Shown piece after piece: positions 10,646 to 23,869 of a DNA stretch of 64,000 nt (its first letter is position 1; every line of letters begins with the position of its first letter). The notes beneath the pieces are model-generated. The model was not told the DNA's origin. It worked only from the letters and a program-made list of their open reading frames with translations, and did no database searches. Source of the stretch: Leptodactylus fallax (Eukaryota; Chordata; Amphibia; Anura; Leptodactylidae); contig CAMRHE010000359.1 in NCBI GenBank assembly GCA_947044405.1, positions 1,603,001 through 1,667,000 on the forward strand, given 5' to 3'. Both the position numbers and the translations under genes were made by a program.

Positions 10646-11405
10646 GTGTGGATTGCATAGTAAACTCACTGACACAAGTCATATCATCAGCATGCCAAGT
10701 AATTACAGTAGCTCGATTGTCAGCTTCAGATATGGTGTTCCAATGCTGACAAGACTGACCCTGTAATATCACAACCTAGGTGCATTGGTGATACAGACCA
10801 GCCTTGGCAATACATTTACAGTGCAGCTATCATTAAACTGTTAGCAAAAATAAATGACCATTGGAGAATACAACTCTTAATATAATGTATTAGAAATTGT
10901 TACTCTGAGCTTTTCTTATGGATCTCCAAATCCCCTTTCACCAATACATATTGCATTTTCTAGCAGCTGGTAGACGCCTCAAGGCAACAAAATGAAGACC
11001 AATCTATACTAATTCAATCTATACATTTATAGAGATCCACATGACAGAAGTCTAGCTCCAGAAAATATGTTTTTAAAAAAAAACGTATTTATCACTGCAT
11101 TTATGGCAAAACTGTTCTAACAATAGCTACACTTTAAGAATATTGTTAAAGTGGTATTATATCCCAGTGCACCAATGGTAATTTAAAGCTGCAAATGCAC
11201 AGGGTGAAAAGGTAAGGGAAGAGCAAATCGTATAAGATTTTACGTAAACCTCTAAAGGGGATTAACAGAGGCAAATAAATAAAAGTGTATAATTACAGTT
11301 TATAACTGGAGCACTTATATTGGTCATGCATGAAATAATATGGATTGACTAGATTATGATCTATACCATTACGATTCTTCAAAAAATCAAATCAAATGAT
11401 AATCT
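10646..11405. other. Unassigned non-coding sequence
   Basis: No open frame with a recognisable motif and no paired ends seen. Confidence 0.35.
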
Positions 11406-11650
11406 TTAAAGGAAATGTCACCAGAAAATGGTATATTTATAAATCAGGTTTTTAAGTTAAACATAATGTTTAAGAATTTTGATTTTCAGTATCTACATTT
11501 ACAAAAAGTACTAAATCCTCTGACCACTAATAGACTGAATGTGAGGGTTTTCTCTGCAACAGTCACCTCATTTATATCACATATAAGGCAGACAGTGTTA
11601 TTGCACAAGGAGAGATGGGAACTTGTCACCAATATATAAGGACAGCATAA
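11406..11650 (+). repeat. TTAA-type MITE, family M3, copy 2
   Basis: Starts TTTAAAGGAAATGTCACC and shares ordered blocks with 3398-3660: AAAAAGTACTAAA, an ACTAATAGACTGAA-like block, and TCTCTGCAACAGTCACCTC. The right end is unresolved. Confidence 0.5.
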
Positions 11651-14600
11651 CATCAGCTATTTCACACAGTTATGGCAAGTGACATAAAATCAAATAAAAT
11701 GCAATAATTCAGCATCTTAGAGTACAAGTAGTATTTTAAAATGAAACATGACTTCCGACCATTTCCAGAATCTCTTATTATGATTATTATCATGTTTTTA
11801 TACTGTTGTCCAAGCCATTGTTTCTGTTGCTACGTTTTCTTCCTTTTGTCATTGACAACATATATACTTTCCTGGATTTCATTTCTTCTGCATTAGCATA
11901 ACATGTAGATAAATTAAAGAAACACTAAACCTAGATAATACACAAATTAGAATAATCTCAGTAATGCTTATAATGCTACTAAAATGGATTAGGAATGTTC
12001 TTTCTTCTCCTCCCCATGACTGGTTGTAAGACAACTGGCTGCAGAAGGAACAATTAGGCTCCCTCCACTGCTTTGCCTGCAATAGGACACACAGATCATA
12101 GGCACAGCATGCCCATATTATGTCCCACCCATGCAGTAGTTTGCCGGACGAAAGTGGAAGAGACCATGCTCTTCGTGCTTTCTACAAGACAATTTCAGGA
12201 ATATTTAGAAAATCCAACAGATTTATAAACACTCGGAACACATTTTTCTTATGTTTTTCATTTCACATTTCTAAGTTTATTGTTCCTGTATATGAAATTT
12301 TTTCATGCAGTTTTATACTTTTGAAGGTTAAATTGTTTCTACTTCATACATCTTTAGTTTGTTGGCTATGGCATGCCACACTGCAGCTAAATCCATTTCA
12401 TGTGATGACTTATGGTTAGTTCTGTGCATACAGCTGTGTCTGGAAGGGATCATTCAGTCCTAACCTAGAGTAACAAAAAAATACATTACCTGAAACTCAA
12501 GCTTAAAAATTGCTCAAATTGAGCACTTTGTGAATTGTAAAGGAAAATGATAAAGAAATGTTTTCATTAGTTAAAGACCATGTACCTATATTAAAAGTGC
12601 AGGTTATGCTAACCTCAAGTCAGTGACCAAGTTTTTTATGACCTGCAGCATCTTGAATTCTTTTGCAGGTCCAGTAACAAACAGTATTGACACTGCCTGC
12701 ATACATGTAAGATGTGTAGAGCTTCCTTCAGTTATGTAGACATAATGCTAAGTCTAAAGTACATTGATCCATTTTCCCAGCTGTTCCCAATACTACCCAG
12801 TTAACAAGCTGCAGTTATTGTAATAAATAGGTTTATTGAATACAACTATAATGTGTAGAATTTCCATACATAAGTTTTCCCTGTCGGCAGTGTGCTACCA
12901 GCAGTGACAGTACCTGTGTGTATGTCAAGCCAGATCAGACCTTCATATAAAGAAAGGAAGCTGGAGACTGGTGCTGGGGGTGCATAGAAAACCATAGTAG
13001 GTTTGAGAAGAGGTTCTGCCCCTAACAGCCAGACACCTCTGTATTAGAAAGAATTACACTTTCCTATGCCAGAAACACTTTGCTAAGTGAGAACCACAAT
13101 TGCCACGTATAAGTTTGATAGATCCAGCAACATTTTAGAACCACCCCTCTCTATTAGAGAAGCCCGTGTGCACTCCTTTTAGCAGCTGGACTTGCTCCCA
13201 GATGGGCCACATGGTTATAATTTGCAATATTCATTAGATGACTGTTTTTCTTGCCGCACCTGACTGTGACTGTGCCACTTGTGTCTCTGTCTCTCTTTGT
13301 GACTTGCCTGAACTCCAGTTACATTTACAGTATATCAAATATACACTTTACCTAATGTCAGACTAGGGAGTCTTTGTCTAGCCCTTGCCTCTGGCTGTTT
13401 CTGTCATGGTATCCTGTCAGTAGTTTGCTGAACTAGGGCCCTCTTAGCTCTGTCAGCCAGGCATATGTGCCCACACAGCAGCAGGTGTCAGACTGCAGAT
13501 GACGCTGCAAGATGATTGATGATTGTGGCCCCTGCAGTGTGACTGGGAGGAAGGATACTGGTTGGCCTGACTCTGCATCTTCATGTCATCATCGTTATAT
13601 AAAATTAAACTGTGTACTTTCTTAATCTGCTTAGTATATTATACCATCTCATAGCCTGGCTAAGAGACTATATGATGAGTATCTGTATTAAGTACAATGA
13701 ATGTACTGTGCCATGCAAAGGTGAGCTAGGGGCCCGCTTGACCCAGGGGCCCAGTGGGGGATTCATATTGCTCACAATGGCGACATGATGGACATCAAGG
13801 CACCAATCTCCATGTTGGACTTCTGCAGGTTTAAGCTCTGTACTGATGTCCTCATGATGAGATGACTTGGGTAGTAATTACAATTTATGCAAGTCACAAC
13901 GTCTTATATAACAAGTAATACAAATAGTAGAAGAGGTGCTGCGCAAAAGACCATAAGGATATAATCACACACATCAGGAGCTGAATAAGCAATGTAAAAA
14001 ATTTACTGAACCAGCAGTTAACTTTCCTTTGTATAGGAATTTTTATTGCTATGAATATTATATTAATGATACATTCTTCTAAAACTCACTTCTGAACATT
14101 AATATATCAGATTGTTTTCAATAAGATTATGTACAATGTAAATAATGGATAATGTTCCGCAATTATATCATCCAGCACAATACTGCTATTACACTATGAA
14201 ATTGCCTCTGTAGTGTAGCTTTTCTCTCCGAGGGCATCATGTGTATCAGAACGTAAAGTAAATAAGAGATCTGATCCTCAGATAACAATATTTAAAGGGA
14301 TACAAAGTAAAATAAAATGCAGAAATAGACCTACTAGCACCAATATCATCATGGTTTTCATTCTGATCAGACCAATATTGAAAATCCAATGGTCAAATAA
14401 GATATTTTATATGTGCTCATATGTCCATATTATCATTCTTTTCTCATTAAGAAAAACTGACTACTGAGGCAGGAATTTTTGTTACTGCCCTTTCTGCAAC
14501 TAAAGACCAAGCTAGTTAAACTTTGCCCATTTTAGGACCCCAACATGTATTTCTTACTGTCAGAATTTTGCAAGAATTTTTAGAAGCTTGCAGAGAGATT

Positions 14601-14959
14601 AGAGAGTACACAAATGTTTCATTTTTATCTTAAAAAATGAATTTAAAGTTTCTATCCACATCCTATCACCATGTTACAGTTTACGTAGAAGACATCTACA
14701 TAAAATATTGAGCAACGTTTTAAATACATTAGAGAATTTACTAAATCAGTTTTTGCCAGTTTACTGGCAATAGAAAATCATATTTCTTGGTGCATGTGAA
14801 TTTTGCACAATAAAATGTGACTTTTCAATGTTTTCCACTGTTCTCAATACTTTTTCCAAAATATAGACAGAGAGGAGTGGGGTGTGGTCTTTCTGCGTAA
14901 TGACTAGCTCATACATGTCATACATTATTTTTGTACTGTCCCTACTGGCTTAGGTCACA

Positions 14960-14990
<31 letters not shown>

Positions 14991-15434
14991 CTCTGCCGCC
15001 ATCTCCACAAAATGGCTCCTCTGTGGATATTCTCTTAAAAAGTGCCTATGACATCAGTGCCCTCTCCACCTGTAGTCCCTCATGATTGGCTAAGAGGCTG
15101 ATGCAAAGGATTATTGGAAAGCCAACCTAGGTCACAGATCATGTGATCCTCTGCATGTTTCACATGGAGGTAGTTTTGGTTTATCCAAAATGGATCACAA
15201 AAGTTTCTGTTTCATAGGGAGCCAAACCTTTTGTGAATTTTGTTTTGAGGCTAGTTCATTATGAATAGGTTAACCCATAAGGCACAATAACACCCATTCA
15301 TGTAAATTAGATATTTCTCATTTATACAGGTAACTGTTGTTTGACTCTGCAATATCTTGATGCCTGTCCAGGCACATGTGCATAATTAATAGAGCCCTTA
15401 CTCAATATAGTTAAACCTTTATTAAACTTTATAA
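11651..15434. other. Long unassigned non-coding stretch
   Basis: No coding frame longer than about 100 codons, and none with a family motif. Short features only: GGGCCC-rich wording at about 13725-13760 like that inside hAT-type elements here, and a CT-rich tract at about 14967-14995. A frame of 99 codons at 12120-12419 shows no supporting signal. Confidence 0.35.
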
Positions 15435-15765
15435 AACAGATGTAGCCAAATTTACCATGACTTTTAGCAAGTGAAGTAAATAGTTGCTAATCAATCTAAC
15501 TCAACTTTTTTCCATTGTTTTCACTGGCTTTTGTTGGCATTTTTACAGTACATCAAGTTAACAGATTCAAGTTGAAGATGTCTATATCTGCATGTGTATA
15601 TATATATAATCACACACACACACACACGTAGGCATCTTCAATTGAATTTGATAGCTTGCTGCACTGTGATAGCCTATAAAACAATGGAAAAGGTTCAGTT
15701 AAAGTGATTAACAATGTTGGATTTAACGCTTTAAAGTCATGGCAAACTTGGCTATATCTGTATAT
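15435..15765. repeat. Foldback element with imperfect arms of about 150 bp
   Basis: The left arm (about 15435-15590) and right arm (about 15630-15765) are inverted matches: ACCATGACTTT pairs with AAAGTCATGG, TTCCATTGTTTT with AAAACAATGGAA, and TTGAAGATG with CATCTTCAA. The loop holds short (TA)n and (CA)n runs. No target duplication could be fixed. Confidence 0.55.
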
Positions 15766-16535
15766 TTACCCAAGTTCATATTTGTTATTATTTTTTATAT
15801 TGTATATGCATACACCCTGTGAGGTGCCTGTGAGTTATTTATCTAAGCTGCATATATGCTGTGTGGACATGGATACATCTGTTTCCTTTTATCTTTGTAA
15901 GTTCCATATAAAACAACAAAAGAAAAAAAAGAAAATTATCTAATAGATTCCTTGATTTAAAGGGGTCCATCTAGGAGCTTTGTATACCAATGACCTAGTG
16001 TACACAATGAATTTATATTACTAATCTCCATAAAGGAGAACACACAGTACATGATCATTACAGATAACTACAGTTGTTTTTTCTGTTTAACTCTTTTTAA
16101 TGCTGTCAAAAATCAGTAGCCATAACAGAAAGCTGATTTAATGGACCATGGCAAGGGAGGAGTGTTGGCTGTAAAGATGAACTCCATCCATTGATCTCTA
16201 CCCATCTAGCTCTTCCTGATAGCCTCTTACACAGATGCATCTTTTATGTGTGTTAGCAGTAAATTACAGAGCTATCTGTCTTACTTGTAGACCATCCAAA
16301 ACACGGCCTAAGAAAATGGTCTAGACGGTTGATTCTGCTTCTGTTTGCTTTATCACTACAAGATGGAAATTCTGATTTTGGGTAACAAATTCAGAAATTT
16401 TCAAGCATATTCTGATATTACCCCGTAGCTACAGAAACAATAAAAATAAGCATGTAATAAATAATCTTCAATAATCAAATTATACAATTTCTTACAGCAG
16501 ATTTATTGTTGTTTTTTTTTTTTTTTTTTTTTATG
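15766..16535. other. Unassigned non-coding sequence
   Basis: Ends in a T-run at about 16515-16533. No feature recognised. Confidence 0.35.
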
Positions 16536-16539
16536 ACCT

Positions 16540-17158
16540 TCAATCGGCAGGACCAACTCTCTCCAATAGGCGATGTTGTGGAAAGAGAGGATAAGGCATG
16601 TTGAATTTTGTCAATCTTGAACGTTTGTTCTAGGAGATAAGTTTCTGCCAGAGGTGTTTGTCCATTTCCCCAGTAAGAACACATGTACAGTTGGCCGAGC
16701 GTGTATCCAGGCTTGGCAGGTGAATCCCCCGGGGGGCCCCTGACCCAGGGTGGCTAGACAGTCCCTATCCTCTCAACCTCTCCAAGAGTGGTGCATGGCA
16801 TGTTATACTCGCTGCAGTACATACAGAAAGGCAGCATTTCACACAGAGCCTAAATGCCCTTATAATAGACTGGGTAGAATATTTAACACACTACCCAGTT
16901 TATTATATATAGATGCATTGGGTGGCTGAGGTGACAACTAAGCACAGAGGCAGGGGTCCCTCCTGGGTCCTGTCTCCTTACTTTCACTGTGGGTCCCCCT
17001 TCACCAATCATCTTGCACACAGAGCAAAGGGGGCCCTAGACAAAGACAAGAGCAAGTCAGCAGATGACCGAGATGGTCACAGAACAGATACAGTCCAAAG
17101 TAGGGACTAGGTAGCAGGTTAATACTAAAAAAAAAAAAAAAAAATCCCCCCCCCCCCC
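16540..17158. repeat. Degenerate repeat cluster, probable DNA-transposon remnants
   Basis: The first part (16540-16700) has the look of a dispersed frog repeat. From about 16715, wording such as CCCCCGGGGGGCCCCTGACC and an inverted pair, GACTGGGTAG with CTACCCAGT (about 16867-16898), resemble the G/C-rich inside of hAT-type elements at 37772 and 60930. It ends in adjacent A- and C-runs at 17128-17160. No ends are defined. Confidence 0.3.
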
Positions 17159-18515
17159 CACTGTGCAGCACTCCAGAGTTCTAGTGTAAAAAAAAAAAAA
17201 ATAAAAAAGTCAGAAAGCAGAAAAAAGTGGGCATGGTTAGCCTGTCTAGCTGTTTGAAAAGTCGCCAAAATTGTCACAAACTCACTCCAGTCAGTGGGTG
17301 TCGTAGAAAGTGAAGTAAAATTTTAGGACAGATGTGTCATGCATATAGATGCATCTAATTTATCAAACAGAATCCAGCAAACCTGACTTTGATAATGATA
17401 AATCTCCAGCACTATTTCTTGAATTTTTCCTTGTGAATGTAATAATCATTATATCTATGGCAACTTTATTCCAATGACTTAAAGTTGAATCAAGGTCGTG
17501 AAGTTTATGCGAAATAGTGGGTAACAGTGACTCTTTTTAAGTTAAATCCCAGCCACACAATATATCATAATAGCATTCAAATTGGAAGTTTTAATAAAAA
17601 ATTCATATAAATAATAGACTGAGCAGATGTTGCACCATCCCAAAGTGTGTTGGTTTTTGAATTGACTCGCGAGTTGATTGTTTGCCCTGTCTTGTGGTTA
17701 TTTAATAATCACAGCTGAGTCAGGCACTAGCTACAGCATAGTTTGCATGTCCCAGGGTACGTTCTATCCAGTGATATCACCTGCTGTTGACTATAGGAGC
17801 TATGATAAACACTGATGTAAAGACATGACACATGGACATCCAAGGTTAATGAAAATCCTTTGCACACATTTCCTTCACATGAAAGACATTACCTGTAAGT
17901 AGCACTCCCAGCTTTCTAAGGCACAAAATGCCAGCTGTTTTATTTCATGTATTGTACATTGAAAACACTCTGAGTTCCCTGCTGGCGTTGAAAAATGAAA
18001 TAACACGGCAGACTCATTTCTTACTGATTTTCAGTCGCTAGTCTCAATGAGATTAGTATTAGCATCTCAAAGGCTTTGCTGAATTCTCAGAGATAAATAA
18101 CAGAACTTGCAACATAACAGCGTTGAGTCTAAAACCCTTTATGAAAACTGACAGCATACAGTATGCCAGTGTCAGATCACTGGTATTTCTGTATGTTATG
18201 GGCAGGGGTGGATTTGGCATTTTTGTGGCCCCTAGAAAAGTTATGTCTGGGGCTTCCTAATACTGTTCTCTTAGTGCTCCCACACTATATACATTCCTCA
18301 TGATCAGGTGGGTTAAATAGCTTTTATGGTGTATGTGTCTGGGAAATTTGTGAGCCCCATAGGGGATAAGAACTGATAATAGAATTTCTGTACATTGAGG
18401 TGGAAAAAGTTTAGCAATGGGAAATAATTTCGACACCATGGCAACTGCATATGCAGTAGTTTTCTTATGGAGAAATGGCTACTTGGCATCCAACCTGGTT
18501 AAAGTAATATAGTTC
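17159..18515. other. Unassigned non-coding sequence
   Basis: No gene found. GCAGGGGTGGATTTGGC at about 18202 may be the remains of a hAT-type end. Confidence 0.3.
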
Positions 18516-18985
18516 ATGTAACACTGATGGTTTGTTCCCACCTGTGTCCTGTCTCTACCAACTCCTGTACCAGCCGTCTCACCTATTTCACATCATCCCA
18601 CCTCCTCCCTGCTTCCATCTAACATCTACTTCTTCTCCCTCTGCTGTCAATGCTGCTAATAGGGTGTGCACACTGACTCTTTTGGTCTCTTAAAGGGCCA
18701 ATGCAAGCATCAGTATTTGTGTCTTTGACCGGTCCTAGCACTATCATTTTTGAATTTGCTCAGCCCCCTGACCTGCGTCTGAGCAATAAGTGTCTAACCC
18801 TAACCCTAAACATGTTTTAGGTATGCCTATTATCTGACCAGTGTATTGACTCCTGCTTTGTTATTAACTATGTTCCTGTCTGTTGCTCCTCTCCCACGTG
18901 ATACTTTATGCCTGACCCTTGGCTTGAGCCTGACCTCTCCAGCCTTGCCACCTGGACCAACTATTAACTTGTTCCTGACACCTGA
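18516..18985 (+). repeat. LTR-like C/T-rich stretch
   Basis: Starts TGTAACACTGATGG and runs through C/T-rich wording (CTGACCTCTCCAGCC and similar) to TTGTTCCTGACA. The style matches the solo LTR at 8597. No target duplication or second copy was seen. It contains two and a half telomere-type units (18794-18810). Confidence 0.3.
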
Positions 18986-18989
18986 AAAT

Positions 18990-19445
18990 ATATTGTGACT
19001 TCCTGTCTCCTGGAGATGGACCATGGGCCGTAGACACAATGATCATGGAGCAGACTACTAATGACTTCTATGGGAGAGAGTGAGAGTGTTCTAGGCATGC
19101 TCTATGACCTGGACAGAGGTCATTGCAATGGGGGGGGGGAGTAGATAAGCTGTGAAATCACCTATTATGACTGATGTATTCTGTGACTTATCTAAATATA
19201 TATGATAGCTGTTATCATCAATGTGCTAGAATTCTACTACAGAAGACAGGAAGTGTCAGCATATTATTTGGCTTAGTGGCCAGAATCAGAGCTACTGGAT
19301 ATTAGGATTTTTTTCAAATATAGATAATATGGAACATTTTTAAAACCTCACCAAAATTGCTTTAAAATATGTGTAACATAAAACTTGATTAAAAAATAGG
19401 TTATTTTCTTCTTTAATATAATGTATGCACATTCCCTTTAATATA
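18990..19445 (+). repeat. Dispersed repeat homologous to 46772-47160 (M3 interior)
   Basis: Shares long ordered homology with 46772-47160: GACCATGGGCC, ACTTCT(A/G)TGGGAGA, CAGAGGTCATTGCA, GTAGATAAGCTGT and TTAAAACCTCACC-like blocks. Its right end, CATTCCCTTTAATAT, is a TTAA-type MITE terminus. The left part is missing. Confidence 0.6.
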
Positions 19446-20711
19446 AAGTATGCAACTTGTATTGTACAAACTGATGATAAATCCTCTTTAAGTGTATGAA
19501 AAATAGAAGTAAAAATACAACTGTGTGTGATGTTTATACAATCATTGAGGTGGTTAAGGTGCTATGTACAAAGCACTTCTAACTACGTGAGAATGCTCCA
19601 CTGAGGATGTAGCACTTTTAAAATAAGTTTTTGGAGTGTCTCAAGATAAGTGCCTATTGAAAGATAAAGCAGAACTGTTTTACTTTGCGAAATAAGCTTA
19701 TTTAAATAGTAATGAGTATACACAAATTGCTTTCCAAGCACTCAATAAAGCAGTCCAGGCTAAGTAGGACAGTGATTTCCATGTTTATTTCATGGAAACC
19801 AATGTATGTCTGAAAGTGTTTCTCAGTGGAACAGATATAATAGGAAACCTGCAAATGATACAGTATTCACTATGACAAATTGTAACTTCTCAATGTAGCT
19901 AGTATGTTCCCCACATGTTTGCATGGCTTTATACTGAGTTCTCCAATTTTAATTGACTATCTATGGCTTGATCATGTATGCGCATGATAGAGACTTGTGG
20001 GATGACAACCTCTGCATGATGAAGAATTGTTTGTTGGTGAAATACTGTTTTAGTAAAGGGAAAAAAATAATTAATAGTTTGGAAGCCACCAAGATTTCAG
20101 GTTATGTAATAGTAAAACGGGTAAACTATTTAAAAAAAATACCATATGCATCATATATCGTAAAGAAAATGTAATACAATAAAAAGTGAATAAAAAAAAA
20201 AAAAAGTGTAACACTTGAGGATAGTTTGTTTTGATATGTTCCTTTTATATTTTTTTATCTTTAACATACTGACAATGAAAAAAACTAAAGATTTCAGTCT
20301 AGACATTTGGTACCTTGCAACTAGATTACACTAGGGTATGGTTATTGTGGCTGATTTCTAAATCTACATTGTTCTCACATATAAGAGACCTCATTTTTCA
20401 TGAAAAGTTGAAATAGCTGCAGGGTCTTGCTGGGCAGTCTGTTCGCTTACTGGTGCCTTAATACATGGTGTCATATCAGTTTTTCCACTGTTAATATCCC
20501 CATTATGGTTGCAGCACATTTTACAATTGTCTCTGAGGCAGTGGGTGTGTAAAATAAGGAGCATTCTGCCCCTCCACAATTCATTATAACTACTACTGTT
20601 TACATGTAATTCTGCCAAGATTATCTGTACAATAGCAAAGAAATAGCTAAGAAAAACCCAAAAGAGCATATTATAGGAGATCCAGGAACACTGAACTGCA
20701 AATATAGAGTA
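19446..20711. other. Unassigned non-coding sequence
   Basis: AT-rich with several short frames, none convincing. Confidence 0.35.
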
Positions 20712-20713
20712 TA

Positions 20714-22273
20714 CAGTTATGGCCAAAAGTTTTGAGAATGACACAAATATTATATTTTCACATGATCTGCTGCCCTCTGGTTTTTATGTGTGTTTGTCAG
20801 ATGTTTTTATCACATACAGAAATATAATTGCATTCATATTATGAGTAACAGAAGCTTATATTGACAGTTAGAATGAATTAATGCAGCAAGTCAATATTTG
20901 CAGTGTTGACCCTTCTTCTTCAGGACCTCTGCAATTCTCCCTGGCATGCTCTCAATCAACTTCTGGACCAAATCCTGACTGATAGCAGTCCATTCTTGCA
21001 GAATCAATGCTTTAATTTTGTCTGAATTTGTTGGTTTTTGTTTGTCCACCCGTCTCTTGATGATTGACCACAAGTTCTCAATGGGATTAAGATCTGGGGA
21101 GTTTCCAGGCCATGGACCCAAAATCTCTATGTTTTGTTCCCTGAGCCATTTAGTTATCACCTTTGCTTTATGGCAAGGTGCTCCATCATGCTGGAAAAGG
21201 CATTGTTGAGCGCCAAACTGCTCTTGGACGGTTGGGAGAAGTTGCTCTTCGAGGACATTCTGGTACCATTCTTTATTCATGGCTGTGTTTTTAGGCAAGA
21301 CTGTGAGAGAGCCGATTCCCTTGGCTGAAAAGCAACCCCACACATGAATGGTTTCAGGATGCTTTACAGTTGGCATGAGACAAGACTGGTGGTAGCGCTG
21401 ACCTCTTCTTCTCCGAATAAGCTGTTTTCCAGATGTTCCAAACAATCGAAAAGGGGATTCGTCAGAGAAAATGACTTTACCCCAGTCCTCAGCAGTCCAC
21501 TCCCTGTACCTTTTGCAGAATATCAGTCTGTCCCTGATGTTTTTTTCTGGAGAGAAGTGGCTTCTTTGCTGCCCTCCTTGAGACCAGGCCTTGCTCCAAG
21601 AGTCTCAAGGAGTGCAGATGCACTCACACCTGCCTGCTGCCATTCCTCAGCAAGCTCTGCACTGCTGGTAGCCCGATCCCGCAGCTGAAACACTTTTAAG
21701 AGACGGTCCTGCCGCTTGCTGGTCTTTCTTGGGCGCCCTGGAGCCTTTTTGGCACCAATGGAACCTCTCTCCTTGAAGTTCTTGATGATGCGATAGATTG
21801 TTGACTGAGGTGCAATCTTTCTAGCTGCAATACTCTTCCCAGTTAGGCCATTTTTGTGCAGTGCAATGATGACTGCACGTGTTTCTTTAGAGATAACCAT
21901 GGTTAACAGAAGAGAAACAATGATGGCAAGCACCAGCCTCCTTTTAAAGTGTCCAGTGGTGTCATTCTTACTTAATCATGACAGATTGATCTCCAGCCCT
22001 GTCCTCGTCAACACCCACACCTGTGTTAATGGAGCAATCACTGAAACGATGTTAGGTGGTCCTTTTAAGGCAGGGCTGCAATGATGTTGAAATGTGTTTT
22101 GGGGGATAAAGTTCATTTTCTAGGCAAATATTGACTTTGCAAGTAATTGCTGTTAAGCTGATCACTCTTTATAACATTCTGGAGTATATGCAAATTGCCA
22201 TTAGAAAAACTGAAGCAGTAGACTTTGTAAAAATTAATATTTGTATCATTCACAAAACTTTTGGCCATGATTG
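20714..22273 (-). mobile_element. Tc1-B: Tc1/mariner transposon with short inverted repeats
   Basis: 1,560 bp, flanked by TA at 20712-20713 and 22274-22275. The ends begin CA(G/A)T(T/C)ATGGCCAAAAG and match for about 45 bp (TTTTG.GAATGA.ACAAATATTA). Unlike Tc1-A, C and F it has no clear inner direct repeat. A second, heavily interrupted copy lies at 52715-55236. Confidence 0.9.
20891..21900 (-). pseudogene. Tc1-B transposase, frameshifted
   Basis: DDE transposase of the Tc1 family. The likely start is ATG 21900-21898 (MVISKETRAVIIALHKNG). The N-terminus shows a helix-turn-helix (GKSIAARKIAPQSTIYRII) and the basic GRPRKTSKR. The frame then breaks twice: near 21610, where several codons look deleted, and in an A-run near 21545. 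The catalytic part is open to 20891 and carries IFSDESPFRLFG (D), FQHDGAPCHKA (D) and [12 protein letters not shown] (E). All three catalytic residues are present. The length would be about 335-340 residues if continuous. Confidence 0.9.
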
Positions 22274-22275
22274 TA

Positions 22276-23185
22276 CACATGCAGGCATGCAGATAAATAG
22301 ATCCTGGACACAAAAGAGCAATCTATGAGCACAGGTCCGGAATCCCATCTGTAATCACACAAGCAGCAAGAAGTAGATACAAGTACATAGTAGACTTTTC
22401 TTACATTGTAAGCTGTGATCTATGAAGAATGTTTAGTCCAGTGAACAGAGAAAGCAGTTTGCATGCATGTGTGGAGGCTATGAGGAGAATCAACCCCTTT
22501 CATCTGCATTCACTGTGTGAAGACAGAACAGTCCCTTCTGCTTTCACTGACTGTGAAGACGTTTTGCATCTATGGACAGGTCTTCCCTAGTAACAGGGAA
22601 TGGACTGCAAATGTTTCATGCCGAAAGCAGCAACATGTTTAATGTGCATTCCATTTTGGTCCAAAATCACATGCTCTATTAAAGGTGACTAAATTTTCTG
22701 AAAAGTTAGTAACCATTTAAGAAAACACAAACTGATATAGACTAAAATTTGCAAATGTATCCAGAAAACATCAGTCTAAAAGGAGAAAAAGAGTAGGAAA
22801 ATTCTGACTACAAAAATGCAAAAACCAACAATACAAAACAGTAAGGTAATAACTCATGGCTAGTCTAAAAGACAAATAAATTCATAAGCATCATTATATT
22901 CATTGTCATAACCAAAATCATAGAGGGCAACAGTCATGCACCTAAAATCAGGAGCTTTAATGTACAGTGTAAAGGTCAAAGGACAGGGGCCCACATAGTG
23001 GGGCAGAAATTGGTTTGAGTGGAACATCTATAGTGAAGTCGATGAAGATGTTGGAAGTAAAGTGACCATTACATATTAAATCTTAAAGTGCAGGAAAGTG
23101 GAATGGTTTTCTGTAATTCTGATACCATAAACAAGGAGTCGATTTTCCAATTTTGCAAAATCATTGATCTAGCAGCAAGAGTAAT
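22276..23185. other. Unassigned non-coding sequence
   Basis: No gene or paired-end element recognised. Confidence 0.35.
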
Positions 23186-23420
23186 TAAAGATGGGTGAAT
23201 CTCTGAAGATTTGCTTTGTTTCAGGTTCAGACAAGTCGACTCTCCAGTTTGTTTCGGTCGAAACTTAGGTGACGCTATTCCCCCCCATAGGGTCACCTCA
23301 GTAGCATAATCGCATGACTCCGCATGACCCCGAGGTGCATTTAACAACCCAGAGGCTGGAAGAGGTCAGAAGAGGATGCAGGGAATGTACTGGATGTTGT
23401 GAGGTGGCCCAGAAGAGGTT
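23186..23420. repeat. Degenerate fragment related to the MITE at 50497
   Basis: AAAGATGGGTGAATC followed by wording that alternates TTCGG-like and GAAAC-like blocks recalls the TAGAGATGAG(T/C)GAA end and interior of 50497-50903. No second end is seen. Confidence 0.3.
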
Positions 23421-23869
23421 GGTATGTAAGTATTTTTTAAAAATCAATATACAGAAGATTATAGCATGAGGCCAAAACACCATAAGGGAGCAAAACTGAA
23501 TCTTCAAACAATTGTTTTACTGAACATAGGCCATTTGTGAACCAGTTACTGAAATCTGTATTAGTGATACTTAACGCTGGAAATGTAAAGGATTACACCT
23601 GATTGAAACCAGTCCACTAGAGGGCAACTAGAGGTTCCATGCTTTGCACAAGACTATATTTTTTCTGAAGTAAAAGTATGGACGGAGGATAGCATATAAT
23701 TGTTCAGTGTTCCTTGCTCAATTTGGACTCTCTGCTTCCCATCTGAGACTTAAGAAAACCTCAAATGCCAAATTTGTCTAAAATGTGTGCAAGGTATCCC
23801 CAATGTACCCTCCTAAACACCATCTCAGTGTGTGCAATACCAGGAGCAGAGAAGGATCATGTTAATAAA

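Noticed and set aside
12120..12419. 99-codon open frame with a hydrophobic stretch
   Set aside because: Hydrophobicity here follows from T-rich sequence. No supporting evidence.
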